Shown piece after piece: positions 7,368 through 15,580 of a stretch of DNA of 64,000 nucleotides. The DNA comes from Paractinoplanes polyasparticus (GTDB lineage Bacteria; Actinomycetota; Actinomycetes; Mycobacteriales; Micromonosporaceae): positions 1 to 64,000 of the forward strand of contig NZ_JAHWFK010000015.1 of assembly GCF_019710575.1 (NCBI RefSeq), written 5' to 3'. Each line of letters opens with the position of its first letter. Positions within the stretch are counted from its first letter, which is position 1. The translations under genes were made by a program, and so were the position numbers. The notes beneath the pieces are model-generated. The model was not told where the DNA came from, ran no database searches, and was given only the letters and a program-made list of their open reading frames with translations.

Positions 7368-8023
7368 GTGCGGTCCGGTGTGACCAGTCCCGACTCGTAG
7401 GCGAAGATCACGAGCTGGGCCCGGTCGCGGGCGTGCAGTTTGGTCATGGCCCGGTTGAGGTGGGTCTTCGCGGTCACCGGGCTGATCACCATGCGGGCCG
7501 CTATCTCGGTGTTGGACAGGCCCCGCGCGGCCAGTGCCACTGCCTCGCGTTCGCGGTTGGTGAGGTTGCGCAGGGCGGCGCCGGGTTTGCGGGGTGGGTC
7601 GGCGACGTAGCGGTCGATCAGGCGGCGGGTGATCGAGGGGGCCAGCAGGGCGTCGCCGCGGGCGGCCACGCGGACGGCGTGCAGGAAGTCCTCCGGCTCG
7701 ATGTCCTTGACCAGGAAGCCCGCGGCGCCGGCCCGGAGCGCGTGGAACACGTACTCGTCGAGACCGTAGTTCGTCAGGATCACCACGTGGACGCCGGCCA
7801 GGCTCTCGTCGGCGGCGATGCGCCGGGTCGCCTCGATGCCGTCGGTGACCGGCATCCGGATGTCGACCAGCGCGATGTCGGGGTGATGCTGCCGGGCCAG
7901 CGCCACTCCGTCGTCGCCGTTGCCGGCCTCGGCCACCACCTCGACGTCGGGCTCGGCGTCGAGCAGGGCCCGGAATCCGCTGCGGATCAGCGGCTGGTCG
8001 TCGACGAGCAGGACCCGGATCAT
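7364..8023 (-). CDS. NarL/FixJ-family response regulator
   Basis: This 219-residue regulator has a receiver domain at 1-120 (VLLVDDQ acidic pocket, phosphoacceptor Asp54 in ALVDIRMP, Lys in FLVKDI) and a LuxR-type helix-turn-helix at about 150-210 (LTNREREAVALAARGLSNTEIAARMVISPVTAKTHLNRAMTKL). The C-terminal HARDRAQLVIFAYESGLV is standard for this group. ATG overlaps the sensor kinase stop (ATGA). Together they form a two-component pair; the next gene upstream, on the opposite strand, encodes a small membrane protein. Confidence 0.93.
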   Translation of the reverse strand: MIRVLLVDDQPLIRSGFRALLDAEPDVEVVAEAGNGDDGVALARQHHPDIALVDIRMPVTDGIEATRRIAADESLAGVHVVILTNYGLDEYVFHALRAGAAGFLVKDIEPEDFLHAVRVAARGDALLAPSITRRLIDRYVADPPRKPGAALRNLTNREREAVALAARGLSNTEIAARMVISPVTAKTHLNRAMTKLHARDRAQLVIFAYESGLVTPDRT

Positions 8024-9129
8024 GGCGTACGGTCCACCGGCAGCTCGGCGTGGACGGTGAACCCGCCCTCCGCGCGGGGCTCGGCGCGCAGCCGGCCACC
8101 GAGGGCGGTCACCCGCTCCCGCATGCCCAGCAGCCCGGTCCCCGGAACCGGCTTGTCGCCCGGAGCGGCCCGGCCGTCGTCGTCGACCTGAATGGACACG
8201 GCGCCCGGCCGGTAGCCGATCCGGACCGTCGCGGCGGCCGCCGCCGCGTGCCGGGTGACGTTGGTCAACGATTCCTGGACGATCCGGTACGCGGTGCGGT
8301 CCACCGCTTCCGGCAGATCGGGGCGGTGGCCGTCGACCGTCAGCGTCGCCTCGAGGCCGGTTGACCGCGCCTGCCGTACGAGGTCCGGAACGTCCCCGAG
8401 ACCGCGCGGCACGGCACTGTCGTCGTCGCGCAACGCCTCCAGGGTCGCCCGCAGCTCGCGCGACGCCTCCCGCCCGGCCTCGCGGATGGCCGCCAGCGCC
8501 TCGGGCACCTGCTCGCCGCGCCGCTGGGCCAGGTGGACGGCCGCCTCGGCCTGCACCTTGATGACCGAGATCTGGTGGGTGAGCGAGTCGTGCAGTTCCC
8601 GCGCCAGGTGCAGTCGCTCCTCGCCGGCGCGGCGCAGGGCGATCTCCTCACGGGTGCGTTCGGCCTCGTCGGCCCGGCGCTCGGCCTGCCGCAACGCCTC
8701 GCCGGCCGCGCCTGCGGCGATCAGCCAGGCCAGCTCGAGAACACCGCGCGCCTGGTCGACTGCCGCACCGGCACCGTCCGAACCGGACAACACGGCCGCG
8801 AAGGGCAGGGCGACCAGCACCGCGACGCTGATGACCACCGTGGCGAGCCGCCGCCCGGCCCGTACGGCCGAATACACCGCGACCAGATAGGCGACCGCGA
8901 AGACCTCGAATCCGGCCGCCCGGTAGGCCACCGCGCACAACCCCGTGACCACAAGAACGGCGACGGGCCAATTGCGCCGTACGACCAGCGCCAGACCGCC
9001 CGCCGCCAGTAGCACCCAGCCGACCACGGCGGAACCCGGCCGCGACCCCGGCAAGCCGTCGAACAGCAGGATCGCCGCCACCCCGACGGCGACGGCCGCG
9101 TCCCGCAGGTCGATGCGCATCCCGCCCAT
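8020..9129 (-). CDS. NarL-type sensor histidine kinase
   Basis: This 369-residue kinase has about five membrane segments in the first 120 residues, a HisKA_3 dimerisation helix with His180 in ARELHDSLTHQISVIK, and a HATPase_c domain (AYRIVQESLTNVTRHA, DDDG, GTGLLGMRERV). There is no extracytoplasmic sensor domain, so it may sense a membrane signal. ATG 9129 is chosen; ATG 9120 is also possible. TATGGT lies six bases before ATG 9129, consistent with leaderless transcription, and the same CGGTTATGGT string precedes the other sensor kinase in this window (32238). It is the first gene of the kinase-regulator operon. Confidence 0.92.
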   Translation of the reverse strand: MGGMRIDLRDAAVAVGVAAILLFDGLPGSRPGSAVVGWVLLAAGGLALVVRRNWPVAVLVVTGLCAVAYRAAGFEVFAVAYLVAVYSAVRAGRRLATVVISVAVLVALPFAAVLSGSDGAGAAVDQARGVLELAWLIAAGAAGEALRQAERRADEAERTREEIALRRAGEERLHLARELHDSLTHQISVIKVQAEAAVHLAQRRGEQVPEALAAIREAGREASRELRATLEALRDDDSAVPRGLGDVPDLVRQARSTGLEATLTVDGHRPDLPEAVDRTAYRIVQESLTNVTRHAAAAAATVRIGYRPGAVSIQVDDDGRAAPGDKPVPGTGLLGMRERVTALGGRLRAEPRAEGGFTVHAELPVDRTP

Positions 9130-9262
9130 GCGGGCACCATAACCGGACAACCGCCCGGTGCGAATCATCCGAGCGAAGCAGACGACTACTGCGCCGGCAG
9201 CAGCCCAAGTGTCCACAGCTGCACGACGCGCCCACCCGGTGCCGGCCGCCACCATCGGACCC

Positions 9263-9574
9263 ATGACCGATTACTCCCTGACCAGCGGCCGCCTGTTCGC
9301 GACGGCCGCCGCGCTGATCGCGCTCGCCGCGGTCCTCCTCGGTTGGTACGCCTTGGTCCGCCCCGGCCCCCGAGGCCGTCCCCTCGCCGCCGTGATCGTG
9401 GGCGCGGCCGGCCTGCTGGCCGGCGGCTTTGTGATCGCCGTGGCCGACGGCGGCCCGGGCAGCGGAAGCGGCGTCGTCGGCGGCTACGTCGCCGTGGCGT
9501 TCGGGCTCATCGGCGGCGGGCTGGGCCGGCTGGCCCTCGGCCGCGCGGGCCGGACGACACGAACGCCACGCTGA
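9263..9574 (+). CDS. DUF6223-like small membrane protein
   Basis: This 103-residue protein has three hydrophobic helices (about 8-30, 38-58 and 70-92) separated by short loops including VADGGPGSGSGVVGG, a pattern of the actinobacterial DUF6223 family. It ends in a basic tail. ATG 9263 follows immediately after the divergent sensor kinase promoter. This gene type often stands next to NarL-type two-component systems, so it may be a target or an accessory of the neighbouring kinase. No function is known. Confidence 0.75.
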   Translation: MTDYSLTSGRLFATAAALIALAAVLLGWYALVRPGPRGRPLAAVIVGAAGLLAGGFVIAVADGGPGSGSGVVGGYVAVAFGLIGGGLGRLALGRAGRTTRTPR

Positions 9575-9609
9575 CCCGGCGCACCGACGGCCCGGCACCG
9601 CTTCCCGGG

Positions 9610-9798
9610 TCAGGTGTCCCGGTTCGGTCGGAGACGGTCGGCGTGGCGACGCTGATCGGCCAGGGCGACGCCCAGGAACCGCTCGATCACACCGAGCTGG
9701 GCCGGGGTGAATCCCGCCAGTTCGGTGTGCGCGTCGGCCACGATGGGAACCCAGATCTGTTCGCTGAGCCGTTCCGCCTGCTGAGTGCCTGCGGCGTC
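9610..9798 (-). pseudogene. Remnant of a MarR-family regulator (C-terminal end only)
   Basis: The minus strand between TGA 9801 and TGA 9612 is open for 62 codons and reads AERLSEQIWVPIVADAHTELAGFTPAQLG then VIERFLGVALADQRRHADRL. This matches the C-terminal dimerisation helices of MarR-type regulators. The DNA-binding winged helix is absent and the upstream sequence is occupied by an unrelated plus-strand gene. No usable start codon precedes the conserved part. It is best read as a decayed fragment. Confidence 0.55.
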
Positions 9799-9800
9799 TC

Positions 9801-10280
9801 ATGCTGGACTATCGTGCAGCCGTGGACCTGTCGAGCCCCGCTTCTCGCCGGGAGGCGCTCCGGATGGTGGACGTCGGCGACCCTCGTCCCCACCACGCGA
9901 TGCTGCGGGAGATCTTCGACCTCGAGCGGGTTTGGCGCGAGGGTCCGGACAATGGCGAGAGCGACGAGTTCGAGCAGATCTACGTGACGGCGTTCCTGCT
10001 GTTTCTGATCGGTGACCCGGCGGACTCGTGCCGCCTGTACGACGCGAAATTCCGTACGGGTGACATGGACCTGGGTATCGGCTTCGACGCTCAGGCGATC
10101 TTCGGCGCCGGCCGGCACGAGACGTTGCGGTGGCTCTCGGAAAACGGGTACACCGAAGAGCACGCGGCTCTCTCCGAGTGGTTGTCGCATGCGGGAGCCG
10201 GGACGGTCGAGGATTGGGCTCGCGACGTGCGCGACTACTTCTACTCGCCGGACGGCGTCCTGCTGATGGACGAGCTCTGA
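9801..10280 (+). CDS. Hypothetical protein, acidic, soluble
   Basis: This 159-residue protein is rich in Asp and Glu, with no signal peptide, membrane helix or motif I can assign. The sequence REIFDLERVWREGPDNGESDEFEQIYVTAFLLFLIGDPADSCRLY suggests an all-helical fold. GTG 9822 (VDLSSPASRREAL) is an alternative start that leaves the conserved-looking part intact. It is a single gene converging on the nitrilase-superfamily gene, with 27 bp between stops. Confidence 0.6.
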   Translation: MLDYRAAVDLSSPASRREALRMVDVGDPRPHHAMLREIFDLERVWREGPDNGESDEFEQIYVTAFLLFLIGDPADSCRLYDAKFRTGDMDLGIGFDAQAIFGAGRHETLRWLSENGYTEEHAALSEWLSHAGAGTVEDWARDVRDYFYSPDGVLLMDEL

Positions 10281-10307
10281 TCCGGCGCCGACGGCCGCCG
10301 ACAGTGG

Positions 10308-11159
10308 TCAGACGCGGGTTCGATCGGTGCTGCGCGGGTCGTTGACCCGGTGAGCGGTGTAGATGTGACCGGCGCGGGCGGTTTCCCGCCAGGGCCGGGC
10401 CTTGTTCAGTGCGACGTCCAGCACGGGATCGCCCCGGTCGAGGTCGACGCAGATCACCTCGGAGCCGTCCGGCCGAGCCCGCTGCAGGACATACCCGTGC
10501 GGGCCGACCACAGCCGACGGCATGGCCGGCGCGCACGGGGTGGGCACCGCGATGCTGACCCAGAAGCCGTTCGTGGCGGCGTGGCCGCGGGCGATGACTT
10601 CGAAGATCGGATCTTCGGAGTAGGTGGAGAAGAGCACGCAGTCCACGCCGAGTGCTTGCTGCTCCATCCACAACTCGGGAAAGTTCACCTCGATGCAGAG
10701 CAGGCAGCCGAATCGGAAACCGTCCACCTCGAAGGCGCAGACGTGGTCGCCGGGTGTGTAGAAGCCGGTGATCTCGGAGTGCGATACCCACCGTTTGTCG
10801 TAGCGGTCGGCGAGCCGGCCACGATCGTCGATCACCCAGAGCGAGTTGTGGGGCCGATGCTCGCCGGACAACCGGTGATTGCCACCCACGACCACCCAGA
10901 CGCCGAGCTCCGCGGCCAGGGCCATCGTGGCGTGCAATTCTTCGGTGACCGGCGCCCAGTCGATGCGCCAACCGGAGTAGTACGCCTTCGCGGGACCGAC
11001 GTAGCCCGACAGTGCGCCCTCGCCGAAATGAACGAGGCGTGCTCCCTGCTCGGCGGCTCGGCGCAGGGCCGCACGGATCGCCGTACCGTTCACGCCGGGA
11101 TCCGTAGTGACCTCAGTCTGCGCGACGGCAATCCGAATCTTCCCCGCTCGTGCCACCAC
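10308..11159 (-). CDS. Carbon-nitrogen hydrolase (nitrilase superfamily)
   Basis: This 283-residue enzyme has the nitrilase-fold catalytic triad in order: Glu47 (HFGEGALSGY), Lys122 (RYDKRWVSHSE) and Cys155 (CLLCIEVNFPE). It starts with IRIAVAQTEV, typical of amidases in this superfamily. Its architecture suggests a cytoplasmic amidase or carbamoylase rather than the Nit1C nitrilase, and it lies outside that operon on the same strand. Start GTG 11159 (or 11156) is chosen from the beginning of the domain; the open frame upstream is not conserved-looking. The substrate is unknown. Confidence 0.85.
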   Translation of the reverse strand: MVARAGKIRIAVAQTEVTTDPGVNGTAIRAALRRAAEQGARLVHFGEGALSGYVGPAKAYYSGWRIDWAPVTEELHATMALAAELGVWVVVGGNHRLSGEHRPHNSLWVIDDRGRLADRYDKRWVSHSEITGFYTPGDHVCAFEVDGFRFGCLLCIEVNFPELWMEQQALGVDCVLFSTYSEDPIFEVIARGHAATNGFWVSIAVPTPCAPAMPSAVVGPHGYVLQRARPDGSEVICVDLDRGDPVLDVALNKARPWRETARAGHIYTAHRVNDPRSTDRTRV

Positions 11160-11334
11160 AGCACCGTACCGAAAGCGTCGCGGCTGACGCCTGCTCAGCG
11201 AAGCGGCAGGCAAGGACCGAAACGAATCGCGCCCGGCCGCGTGGCTCATGCTCGCCCGCGCTAGGGCGGGCGGAACCGCGCACCCCGACAGTGCCGAAGG
11301 TGATCGACCCTGACGCGGGTGCGTCGCCGCGCGC

Positions 11335-11478
11335 ACCAATGCCTGTTCGTTCGACGACACACCCGCTTACCTCGACGGGGCCGCCCGGGCCGGCATCGCC
11401 ACGATCTACTACCGCGACAACAATCAACTCCTCGCCGAGCTGGCTGTGCGGGGTGTGCTCCCGCCCCGGGTGGGGTAG
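11335..11478 (+). pseudogene. Remnant of a HAD-superfamily hydrolase (C-terminal end)
   Basis: In a 495-bp gap (11160-11654) this 47-codon stretch reads CSFDDTPAYLDGAARAG then IATIYYRDNNQLLAELAVRGVL and stop. That is the motif-IV and C-terminal part of HAD-IA phosphatases (DDxxxxxxxA...G...Y). No start codon or N-terminal HAD domain is present upstream. The rest of the gap contains no gene that I can support. Confidence 0.6.
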
Positions 11479-11654
11479 CGGATGACGGCGGATGCTGGCC
11501 GGTGGAGGGTGAGACAGTGATCTGCGTCGCTGGGGGTGGGGCGTGATCTTGGTCGCAATGTGGGTGTTTTCTGGGTATTGATGGCGAGCCGTCGGGCGAG
11601 CGCACCTAATCGGGGGATCCTGCTCGGGCTTTTGTCGGTCGAGACTGCTCCCCT

Positions 11655-13589
11655 ATGACTGGGGAGGGGTGGGCGACAGCGGGCGTCACGCGGCTGGGCA
11701 TCAGTGTCGGCAGCGTCAACACGGTCGCCATCCTGGATGAGCCGGGCCGAGGGGCGCGGCCGCTGTTGTTCGACGGGTCGCCTCTGCTGCCCTCGGCGGC
11801 GCTGGGCTCGGACGGGCTGGTTGCCGTCTTCGACGGCGTTGCGGCCGAAATGCGCCGGATGGGTGGGATCTCGGCCGTTGAGACTGTGGTCAGCTGTCCG
11901 TTGGGCTGGGACCCGGCTGAGCGGGACGCGCTCGCGTCGGCGGCGATGCTGGCGGGGCTGGGCCGCGTCGACGTTGTCGAGGAGCCGTTGGCCGCAGCCT
12001 CGTTGGTGACGGACACCGACTGCGTGCTGGTTGTCGACGTGGGCGCGGTCACGGCGGACGTGACCCTGGTGCGGCGGACTGCGGGCGGGCTCGCGGTGGC
12101 GGCGGCCGAGACGCTGGCCGACGCGGCGGGGGACGCGCTCGATGCGGGCCTCACCGAGCTGATCCGGTCGTGGGTGGCCGCGTCGGGCGGGCTGCCGGCC
12201 TGGGAGCGGCTGGACCGGGCGGAGACTCCGGACGACGAGGACGCGAGCAGCAAGCTCATGCTGCAGATCGTCGGCGCCAAGGAGGCGTTGTCGCGGCAGC
12301 CGAGCGCCGCGTTGCTCGTGCCGCTGGCCGAGGTGGGCGTCACCGTGCCGCGCGTGCAGTTCGAGGCGGTGGCCACGCGGGTGCTCGAACCGGTGGTGCG
12401 TACGGTCGGGGCCGCGCTCGCCGGGGCAGCGGAGCCGGTTACCGTACTGCTGATCGGCGGCACCAGCCGCGTTCCGGTGTTCACTCAGCTCGTCGCCGCC
12501 GTAGCCGGGCCGTACGCCGTCATTCCGCCCGTGCCTGATCCGGAGCTCGTGATCGCGCAGGGTTGCGCGGCCTGGCCCGGTCGGGCCGCACCGGAGTTCA
12601 GCGCCGGGCCGAGTCTCGAACCGGGACGCGGCGACGGCGGCGTCGCCCATCGCGAGCCGGACTGGGCCGGGCGGCACAGCGCGCCGATGCCGCAGATCGA
12701 GCCGGCCGTCGGCAGCAGCGGCCGGCACACCCGGCCCGACGAGGGATCGCCGAGTGGCGGGCCGAACACGAGCGTCGGCCGACGCCGCCGTGACGAGTTG
12801 GAGGACTCCGGCGTCTTCCGGCCGGGCGCCGGGGTGGGGCGCCGTCGTGCGGAGCCTGACGACCTGGACGATTCCGGCGTGTCCCGGTCGGGTGCCGTGG
12901 GCGGCCGCCGTCGTGCGGAGCCGGCGGGCATTGAGGATTCCGGCGTGTTCCGCCCGGGAACCGGGGGTGGACGCCGCAGGGCTGATGGCCTGGAAGACTC
13001 CGGTGTGTTCCGCTCGGGGGCCGTCAACGGGCATCGCGGTGCTGAGCCGGCGCGGGTCGACGATTCTGGTGTGTTCCGCTCGGGGGCCGTGGGTGGGCAT
13101 CGCGGTCCTGAGCCGGTGCGGGTGGAAGACTCCGGTGTATTCCGGTCGGCGGCGGCCGGCGGGCATCGCGGCGCGGAGCCGGAGAGGGTCGAAGACTCCG
13201 GCGTTTTCCGGTCTGGGGCGGTGGGTGGCTACCGCAGTGCCGGCCCGGAGGCGGCTGGTGAATATCAGCCTGAGCCCGCTGGCCGGCCGCGCAACGCTGA
13301 GCCCGCGAACGATCTGGAACTCTCCGGCGGGTTCCGGGCGTTCTCGCGGCCCGTCTCCCGGCGTGCCGAGAACCGGACCGGGCCGGTGGGGGAGACCGGC
13401 GAAGCTGTTCCCGAGGAGGAGAACCGGCTGATGGTGGCCGGGTTGGGACTCCTGTTGGCGGGCTTGGCGTGGTTCCCCGTGCTCGTCGTGGCCGGCGGGG
13501 TCGGGCTCGCCCGGTTCGTGCCGGGAGTGGTCGCCGCGCTGGTCGGCCTCGTGCTGCTCATCGCCGGGTCGGGCCGTTCGAAACGCTGA
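11655..13589 (+). CDS. Hsp70-like protein with 22-residue repeats and C-terminal membrane hairpin
   Basis: This 644-residue protein has a diverged actin/Hsp70 ATPase fold at 1-310: LGISVGSVNTVAI as phosphate-1, VVSCPLGWDPAERDAL, EEPLAAASLV, VLVVDVGAVTADVTLV as phosphate-2, and VLLIGGTSRVP as the adenosine motif. Residues about 380-535 consist of seven copies of a 22-residue unit (EDSGVFRSGAVGGHRGAEPER). Two closely spaced hydrophobic helices at 595-640 would anchor it in the membrane with the repeats probably cytoplasmic. No substrate-binding domain is present, so it is not a chaperone in the DnaK sense. Such Hsp70-like membrane proteins are common in actinobacteria and uncharacterised. A strong terminator follows. 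Confidence 0.8.
   Translation: MTGEGWATAGVTRLGISVGSVNTVAILDEPGRGARPLLFDGSPLLPSAALGSDGLVAVFDGVAAEMRRMGGISAVETVVSCPLGWDPAERDALASAAMLAGLGRVDVVEEPLAAASLVTDTDCVLVVDVGAVTADVTLVRRTAGGLAVAAAETLADAAGDALDAGLTELIRSWVAASGGLPAWERLDRAETPDDEDASSKLMLQIVGAKEALSRQPSAALLVPLAEVGVTVPRVQFEAVATRVLEPVVRTVGAALAGAAEPVTVLLIGGTSRVPVFTQLVAAVAGPYAVIPPVPDPELVIAQGCAAWPGRAAPEFSAGPSLEPGRGDGGVAHREPDWAGRHSAPMPQIEPAVGSSGRHTRPDEGSPSGGPNTSVGRRRRDELEDSGVFRPGAGVGRRRAEPDDLDDSGVSRSGAVGGRRRAEPAGIEDSGVFRPGTGGGRRRADGLEDSGVFRSGAVNGHRGAEPARVDDSGVFRSGAVGGHRGPEPVRVEDSGVFRSAAAGGHRGAEPERVEDSGVFRSGAVGGYRSAGPEAAGEYQPEPAGRPRNAEPANDLELSGGFRAFSRPVSRRAENRTGPVGETGEAVPEEENRLMVAGLGLLLAGLAWFPVLVVAGGVGLARFVPGVVAALVGLVLLIAGSGRSKR
12790..13255. repeat. 66-bp coding tandem repeat (22 residues, 7 copies)
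   Basis: Seven in-frame copies of a unit reading (V/L/I)(E/D)DSGVFR(S/P)GAVGG(H/R)RGAEP lie between the ATPase fold and the membrane anchor of the Hsp70-like protein. Middle copies are most alike. Each copy keeps the invariant DSGV(F/S)R core, whose Ser could be a phosphorylation site. Confidence 0.85.
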
Positions 13590-13595
13590 GCGTGG

Positions 13596-13638
13596 TTCGG
13601 CCCGTCACGGTGGTTGCCTACCACCGTGACGGGCGAAC
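13596..13638. terminator. Bidirectional terminator hairpin
   Basis: GCCCGTCACGGTGG at 13600-13613 pairs perfectly with CCACCGTGACGGGC at 13621-13634, with a 7-nt loop. GTTCG/CGAAC extends the stem with one bulge. It lies between the convergent Hsp70-like and peptidase genes. Confidence 0.85.
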
Positions 13639-13642
13639 GACC

Positions 13643-15568
13643 CTAGGGGAGCAGGGGCTGGAACCGCTGGGGCGCCGACCTGTTCGCGGAGGGGGCTGTC
13701 GACACCGACGGCGTCGTGGCGGACGGAGCCGGGAGCCGGCCGACGAGCGGCAGCTGCAGCGAACTGCCACGCAGGTCGAGGCGGATCGTGGCCCCGGTGG
13801 ACTGCGGCGTCGAGTACTCGTTGTCGCTGGCCTGGAGGATCAGGCCCAGCACGTGACCGGCGGCGATGCGCTGGTCGGTGGCCTGCATCGGGACGGTCAC
13901 CGTGTACCAGCGGCCGGGCTGCAGCGGCGTGACGAAGCGCAGCGAGACGCGGTGGGCGGCGTCCTGCCAGCCGCGGGCGAGGATGGCGTGGTCGCTGGTG
14001 ACCACGTTCTCGGCCGTGTCGCGGTAGCAGGCGTCGTCGGCCGTGGTCGAGGCGCCCCAGCACGACTCGGTGGTCAGCGTGGTGATGCCCTCGCCCCGGG
14101 CCTGGTAGTTGACCCTCGTCGCGGTGCCGTAGTCGACGAGCCGGGCGGTCAGTTCGGTGGTCGGTCGATCGACCTGCACGCGCAGCGACACGGACGGGGT
14201 GCCGGAGATCCGTACGCCCTGAGCCAGCGGCCCGGACAGGAAGGCCACCCGGCCGGGAACGGCGCCGGCCGGATTCGCGACGGCGGCCGCCTCGCTGAGA
14301 TCGGGGGCGTCGGTCCACGTACGGAAACCGCTGCCCGGCCGGCCACCCAGCGTGCCCGTCGTCCCGTTGCCGTTGCCGAGCGCCACCTTCGTCGTTCGCG
14401 CGGCCGCGGCGGGCCAGGTCCGCTCGTTCACCCACGTGCCCGGCGCCGTTTCGATGGTCGCCTGCGGTTCCCGCTCGATGCCGTTGCGCAGGCCCTGGAG
14501 CCAGCGGTCGAACCACTTGTGCAGCGTCTCCACCCACTCGGCGCGGCGGATGTCGAACGGGTCGACGTGGCCCTGCTGGGGCAGCCAGATCTTCTTGGGG
14601 ACGTTCAGCCTGTCCCACCATTCGGCGAACTGGGTGGTCGTCACGTTGGTGTCGTTGAGCCCGTGGGCGACCAGCACGCTGGCGTGGACCTTGTGGGCGT
14701 CCCGGCGGAAATCGCGTTCGGCCCAGTAGCCGTTGTAGTTGCCGGTGGCGTCGTCGCTGCCCTCGTCGAGCTCCTTCAGCGTCGCGGCGCACACGCCCTC
14801 GGGGCGCCCGTTGACCACCTCGTGCAGGTATCCGGGGTAGTCCTCGGCACGCAGCACACCGTTGTAGCGCTGGTAGTCGTACCAGCTGGAGATGGCCGAG
14901 ATCGGCACGATCGTCTCCAGACCCTCGACGCCGGTCGCTGCCACCCCGTTGGCCACCGAGCCGTCCCACGACTTGCCGATCATCCCGGTTCGGCCGTTGG
15001 TCCAGCCGGTGGCGACGGCGGGGGTTCCGTCCGCGTACGTGGCCCGGCCGCGCCCGTTCAACCAGTCGACGACGGCCTTGGCGCTCAGCACCTCCTCGCG
15101 CCCGCCGACGTCCATGCAACCGGTGGAGCGGCCCGTGCCGGCCAGGTCGGCCGCGACGAACGCGTACCCGCGGGGCACGAAGAAGTTGTCGTAGAACAGC
15201 GGCTGCTTGGTGATCGTGCCGTTGGCGTCGTACTCCTTGAGCTCGCTCTCGTTGCCGCGACCGCAGCACGAGTAGTACGGCGACGCCTCGAGGACGACCG
15301 GCACCTTGATCCGCCGGTCGGCCGCCTCCCGGGGCCGCACGATGTCGACCGCGACCCGGTCGGGCACGCCGTCGAGGTCGTTGTCCAGAGTGGTCTGCAC
15401 CCAGACGCTTTCCCGCACGGCGTTCTCGTAGGAATAGACCGGCACTGTCTCCCCGGCCCGGATGTGTGGTGTCCCGGCGGCCGCGGCCGGCGTCACCGCG
15501 ATGGTCAGTGTGGCCCCGACCCCCGCGGCGACGGCGACGGCAAGCGCGCGCATTCGTAGCCCTGACAT
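13643..15568 (-). CDS. Secreted Xaa-Pro dipeptidyl-peptidase (S15/CocE-NonD family)
   Basis: This 641-residue alpha/beta hydrolase has a Sec signal peptide (MSGLRMRALAVAVAAGVG... AVTPAAAAG). It carries the S15 core (VVLEASPYYSCCGRGNE, FVAADLAGTGRSTGCMD), the nucleophile elbow GKSWDGSV, the acid loop LVAHGLNDTNV and the catalytic His in QQGHVDPF. The C-terminal 230 residues form the jelly-roll domain typical of X-Pro peptidases (GPLAQGVRISGTPSVSLRV). It probably releases Xaa-Pro dipeptides from extracellular peptides. Start ATG 15568 or ATG 15553; both give a signal peptide. It is 12 bp downstream of the sigma factor gene on the same strand. Confidence 0.9.
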   Translation of the reverse strand: MSGLRMRALAVAVAAGVGATLTIAVTPAAAAGTPHIRAGETVPVYSYENAVRESVWVQTTLDNDLDGVPDRVAVDIVRPREAADRRIKVPVVLEASPYYSCCGRGNESELKEYDANGTITKQPLFYDNFFVPRGYAFVAADLAGTGRSTGCMDVGGREEVLSAKAVVDWLNGRGRATYADGTPAVATGWTNGRTGMIGKSWDGSVANGVAATGVEGLETIVPISAISSWYDYQRYNGVLRAEDYPGYLHEVVNGRPEGVCAATLKELDEGSDDATGNYNGYWAERDFRRDAHKVHASVLVAHGLNDTNVTTTQFAEWWDRLNVPKKIWLPQQGHVDPFDIRRAEWVETLHKWFDRWLQGLRNGIEREPQATIETAPGTWVNERTWPAAAARTTKVALGNGNGTTGTLGGRPGSGFRTWTDAPDLSEAAAVANPAGAVPGRVAFLSGPLAQGVRISGTPSVSLRVQVDRPTTELTARLVDYGTATRVNYQARGEGITTLTTESCWGASTTADDACYRDTAENVVTSDHAILARGWQDAAHRVSLRFVTPLQPGRWYTVTVPMQATDQRIAAGHVLGLILQASDNEYSTPQSTGATIRLDLRGSSLQLPLVGRLPAPSATTPSVSTAPSANRSAPQRFQPLLP

Positions 15569-15580
15569 CGACGCATCGTA

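Noticed and set aside
10308..11159. The nitrilase of the Nit1C cluster
   Set aside because: The enzyme is an amidase-like nitrilase-superfamily member outside the operon. The true Nit1C nitrilase is not within the window.
13469..15559. Long plus-strand ORF opposite the S15 peptidase, and similar long antisense ORFs elsewhere
   Set aside because: High-GC third positions keep antisense frames open; translations are Arg/Gly/His-rich without domains.
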